Source: Rhexocercosporidium sp. MPI-PUGE-AT-0058 (taxonomy: Eukaryota; Ascomycota; Leotiomycetes; Helotiales). Taken from it: a DNA stretch of 64,000 nt. Under the pieces are notes generated by a model, which saw nothing but the letters and a program-made list of their open reading frames with translations, was not told where the DNA came from and did not search any database. Shown one piece after another: positions 61,307 to 64,000 of the stretch (its first letter is position 1; the number at the start of each line of letters is the position of its first letter). The stretch spans positions 1,577,608 through 1,641,607 of the forward strand of contig JAGTJL010000018.1 of the NCBI GenBank assembly GCA_020746875.1. Direction: 5' to 3'. Both the position numbers and the translations under genes were made by a program.

Positions 61307-62784
61307 ATGGAAGTCGACCAACTTACGAAGCTGCGAGTAGCAGGTGAGTACTTGTATATTTTCACGTTTCTCCAGTGTTCACTGCTGACAATTTCCCTAT
61401 AGGAAAGCTGGAGGAAATGGCAGCAGTTGCTCATGAGCTGGATCTCTATACGACCGCAGGCTATTCTGTACATTATAAGCCTTCTCGAGTTTCATCAGTT
61501 CCTGATCTCCAAAGTCTGGTATATCTGGCTTTGGCTCAAGTGCTTCGTGAATATCCTACTCTATTCGCGGTTCCGATCGTTAAAAAGGCGGAGGTTTACT
61601 TTGCACGCCTACCGTCGATTGATCTCAGAAAGACCACTTCATTTGTGCAACGGCAAGAACCTATACCGGAAGAAAGCGGAGGAAGAGATTTTGAGCTTGA
61701 TGCCCTTTTACGACATCAAGTCAACACAAATTTCAAATCGGAACAGGGCATCATACCGGTTTGGCGCTTGATCATCCTCTATAACTCTCCAGAAAAACAG
61801 CAATTCACGGCAAATTTCATGGCCCATCATGCGATAGCCGACGGGGCTTCTTTCCAGATTCTTCACCGATCGTTCCAGAAAGCACTACATGCTCTGTCTT
61901 CATCTTCCGCCGCAGATTCACTGAAGTCGGAAGTCGAATACATCATTTCGTCAAAAGATAATGATGGAATGGGTCCACCTCTGGAATCAATACATTCTCT
62001 GTTGATTCCCGACGAACCTCCAAAGGCTGATGCTACAACACATAATGATTGGCTTGGCAATCTCCCCGAAGTGCCCAGTAATACTGGATACGCCACCCTC
62101 ACTCTCCCGTCACCATTAGTCAATTCATTCACACAAGCATGCAAGAAGAACAAAGTGGCCGCACCTGCCAGCCTCAATGCCCTCATTACCAAAGTGCTGT
62201 ACAGCAGTCTTCCCTCCACAACAGAGTCTTTCGATGTAAATATCCCGGTGGATCTCCGGCCTGATTTACCCCCAAAAGCTGTCGATGGTGTGATGGGAAA
62301 CTTCTTCGATGCCTTCAGAACCAGAATATTTCGTTCAGATTTCTACGTGCAAGGCTCTACCGAGCCGATCGATATCTGGAATTCTGCTCGGACGGTTCAA
62401 GCAGATACGAGAAAATATTTCTCAAACACGTCACCTTCTGGAGAAGCATATCTCAACATCGCTTCGCTGAAGAACATTCCAGACCTTCAAACTCTCTTGA
62501 AGTCATTGATTGGTGGTCCCCGCACCGAATCTTTGGAATTGGCGCATATTGGACCTCACGTACCATACTCAGACGTGAAATCTGGGACCGAGCTTGCCTG
62601 GCAGGCTGGAAAAGCAACTGTCAGTCGGTGTGCTTATGCTCTTGGAGCGTGTTTGCAGATGACAGTGGTACTGCACAATGAAGGTATGACTATTGGCTTT
62701 GCTTGGCCAACGTGTGCTATTGAGGAAGACTTGGTTGAAAGGCTCATTGCTGGAATCAGAATTTATTTTGAAGCTCTTGAATAG
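61307..62784 (+). CDS. Alcohol O-acetyltransferase/condensation-like acyltransferase (AATase family)
   Basis: Two exons, 61307-61343 and 61403-62784, with intron 61344-61402 (GTGAGT...CTATAG). The small first exon MEVDQLTKLRVAG joins in frame to KLEEMAAVAHELDLY. The product has 472 residues. It carries the active-site motif HHAIADG (154-160), the HHxxxDG of the AATase/condensation superfamily, NIPVDLRPDLPP, and a C-terminal FAWPTCAIEEDL region. Members transfer acyl groups from acyl-CoA to alcohols. A. fumigatus crm-type clusters also hold an acyltransferase, so this gene probably O-acylates the isocyanide product. The full-length ORF and canonical splice sites support an active gene. Confidence 0.88.
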
Positions 62785-63404
62785 AACTCGAATTATAATA
62801 TTCTATAACTCTCAAGCTCTGTAAATCTCGGAAATTGAAGATGATACAATATGGCAAAGAGAGCGATGTATTTGTAAAATAGCAACACCATGCTCGCTAC
62901 ATCTCGATTAACGAGTAACACTAGCTTAGCAAGTGATTTTGGTTTGTGTGAAGCCGCTTCGCGAGTATAAATGGTCTTGAATTCGCCTGGTGAGTTCACA
63001 ATCGTAGAATACCTGCAAAATTTCTCCTCGACTTCCCGAGCCTTGGCAGCAGCAGGAATGAGAGCATTCGAGCAAATTTCCCAGGCCATGAATTCCGTGA
63101 TGAAAAGAAGCAAGTGACCGGAGTAATTATCTTCCACATGGTGGGACGCGCATTTGCTACCCTTGCGCCAATACTTATCCCGCGGAAAGCCCCATGTGAA
63201 AACCATCCACTATCATGGACAATCAAAGTTTTCCACATCTAATGTCAAACGGTTCGAGAAAGAAGACAGAAAGAAGCTAGAGTCGGTATATATCTTGGAT
63301 CTTCATATCATTACCTTAGTGGTTTTCTCTCAATACGATGTCCGTCCTCTCCTCCCTTTTGTTCATATCTTGCGTCAATACTCTTATTGACACATTGTAG
63401 GGCC
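62785..63404. other. Intergenic region upstream of the DJ-1/PfpI gene
   Basis: Short ORFs on both strands (for example 62793-63206 on the minus strand) have no recognisable motif and no family-like composition. It probably holds the promoter and 5' end of the following gene. No TGCTCA core was seen. Confidence 0.55.
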
Positions 63405-64000
63405 ACCCCACCTATTAAGTATGGCATCGTTGTATTCACTGGATTCCAAGCGCTTGGTAAGTCAAGATATTGACCTTTCGAAATCCTATTGATGGCGTAA
63501 TATCATTGGCATCAGTCTAATCCGCAATCAACACAGATGTCTTCGGACCCCTTAGTGCCTTGAACATAGTCTCTCGAGACCACAAAATGGAACTTGCTAT
63601 TATAGCCGAGTCATTGACACCAGTATCGACCAATCCGGAACCAAACACCTTTGTGTCGTCGTTATTTGGACAGGAGATTGTCCCCACTCATACATTCGCA
63701 AATTCACCCGACGTCGAGGTACTGATCATCCCCGGAGGTTAGTATCTAGAGACATTTACAAGAACGTTCATTCCCACCAAAACTGAATCTCCAACTGACC
63801 TCTGCTCGTAGGTTTTGGGACCCGTAACAAGGAGAAAATGGCGCCAGTCGAAGCCTATATTAAATCCGTATTCTCCAGTCTGAAGTACGCGATAACTATC
63901 TGCACGGGTTCTGCGATCCTCGCAGGTATAGACCTACTCGATAATCGGCGGGCAACCACAAACAAAAGTACTTGGAACTCTGTCACGTCACTTGGGCAGA
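63405..64000 (+). CDS. DJ-1/PfpI family protein, candidate isocyanide (isonitrile) hydratase; 3' end outside the window
   Basis: Exons read to 63456, 63537-63737, and 63812 to the window end. Introns are 63457-63536 and 63738-63811, and both joins restore conserved motifs: KYGIVVFTGFQAL|DVFGPL and VEVLIIPG|GFGTRN. The nucleophile Cys lies in AITICTGSAILAGIDLLDNR, the DJ-1/PfpI elbow with the LLDGR-like continuation seen in isonitrile hydratases. These enzymes add water to an isonitrile to give an N-formamide, a self-protection or tailoring step. The start codon is unresolved: the frame is open upstream (THCRATPPIKYG) but has no clear ATG, so a short upstream exon is likely. The protein is cut at the right edge. 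Confidence 0.75.

Overview
This window comes from a filamentous ascomycete (Pezizomycotina). The evidence is short introns of about 42-112 bp with GTAAGT-type donors and CTAAC/CTGAC-type branch points, very AT-rich blocks full of transition-type decay typical of repeat-induced point mutation (RIP), and gene families typical of mould secondary metabolism. No bacterial features are present.

Layout. (1) 1-6480: RIP-degraded transposon DNA with the 5' end of an inverted Ty1/copia element, a (TAA)n tract of about 347 bp and a candidate LTR. (2) 6500-18034: normal-composition DNA with two intact-looking genes (7212-8216 and 8516-9988), then decaying genes: a methyltransferase relic, a SET-MYND methyltransferase pseudogene, a frameshifted lineage-specific gene, and a minus-strand gene cut in two. 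(3) 18035-24990: a complete chromovirus (Ty3/gypsy with chromodomain), with 189-bp LTRs and target-site duplication CCTGC, inserted on the splice donor of that minus-strand gene, whose first exon lies at 24991-25151. (4) 25264-28490: weakly recognisable relic DNA and the C-terminal half of a TPR (kinesin-light-chain type) gene. (5) 28600-44440: a RIP-degraded island. One copia element (A, 31672-39990, TSD ATAAT) is nested in a second (B), followed by a hAT transposase relic and a small inverted-repeat element. The N-terminal half of the TPR gene resumes at about 44990, so the island appears to have split it.

(6) 45821-64000: an intact secondary-metabolite cluster whose core I read as an isocyanide synthase (ICS) pathway. 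In order it has a siderophore-type MFS transporter (-), a DHA2 drug-efflux MFS (-), a 1215-residue NRPS-like enzyme with adenylation, carrier and BAHD-type acyltransferase domains (-), a divergently transcribed ICS of the DIT1/PvcA family (+), an HSL-type alpha/beta hydrolase (-), an HHxxxDG acyltransferase (+), and a DJ-1/PfpI protein resembling isonitrile hydratase (+, cut by the window end). The set matches the copper-responsive crm cluster of Aspergillus fumigatus (ICS-NRPS hybrid, acyltransferase, MFS, isocyanide hydratase). Here, however, the ICS and the NRPS-like enzyme are separate divergent genes.

The most unusual object is the ICS gene itself. Its reading frame continues without a stop, through one uninterrupted exon and three further clean introns, into a PDR-type ABC nucleotide-binding domain (NBD2 type) and ends before a membrane domain. 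The NBD keeps its fold motifs and splice sites but has replaced the Walker A Ser/Thr, Walker B Asp and Glu, and the switch His. It therefore looks like a maintained pseudo-ATPase tail rather than random decay. Three cluster promoters carry TGAGCA/TGCTCA sites (2, 4 and 3 copies) close to the core of the Mac1 copper-response element. This suggests the ICS, NRPS-like and transporter genes are co-regulated by copper starvation.
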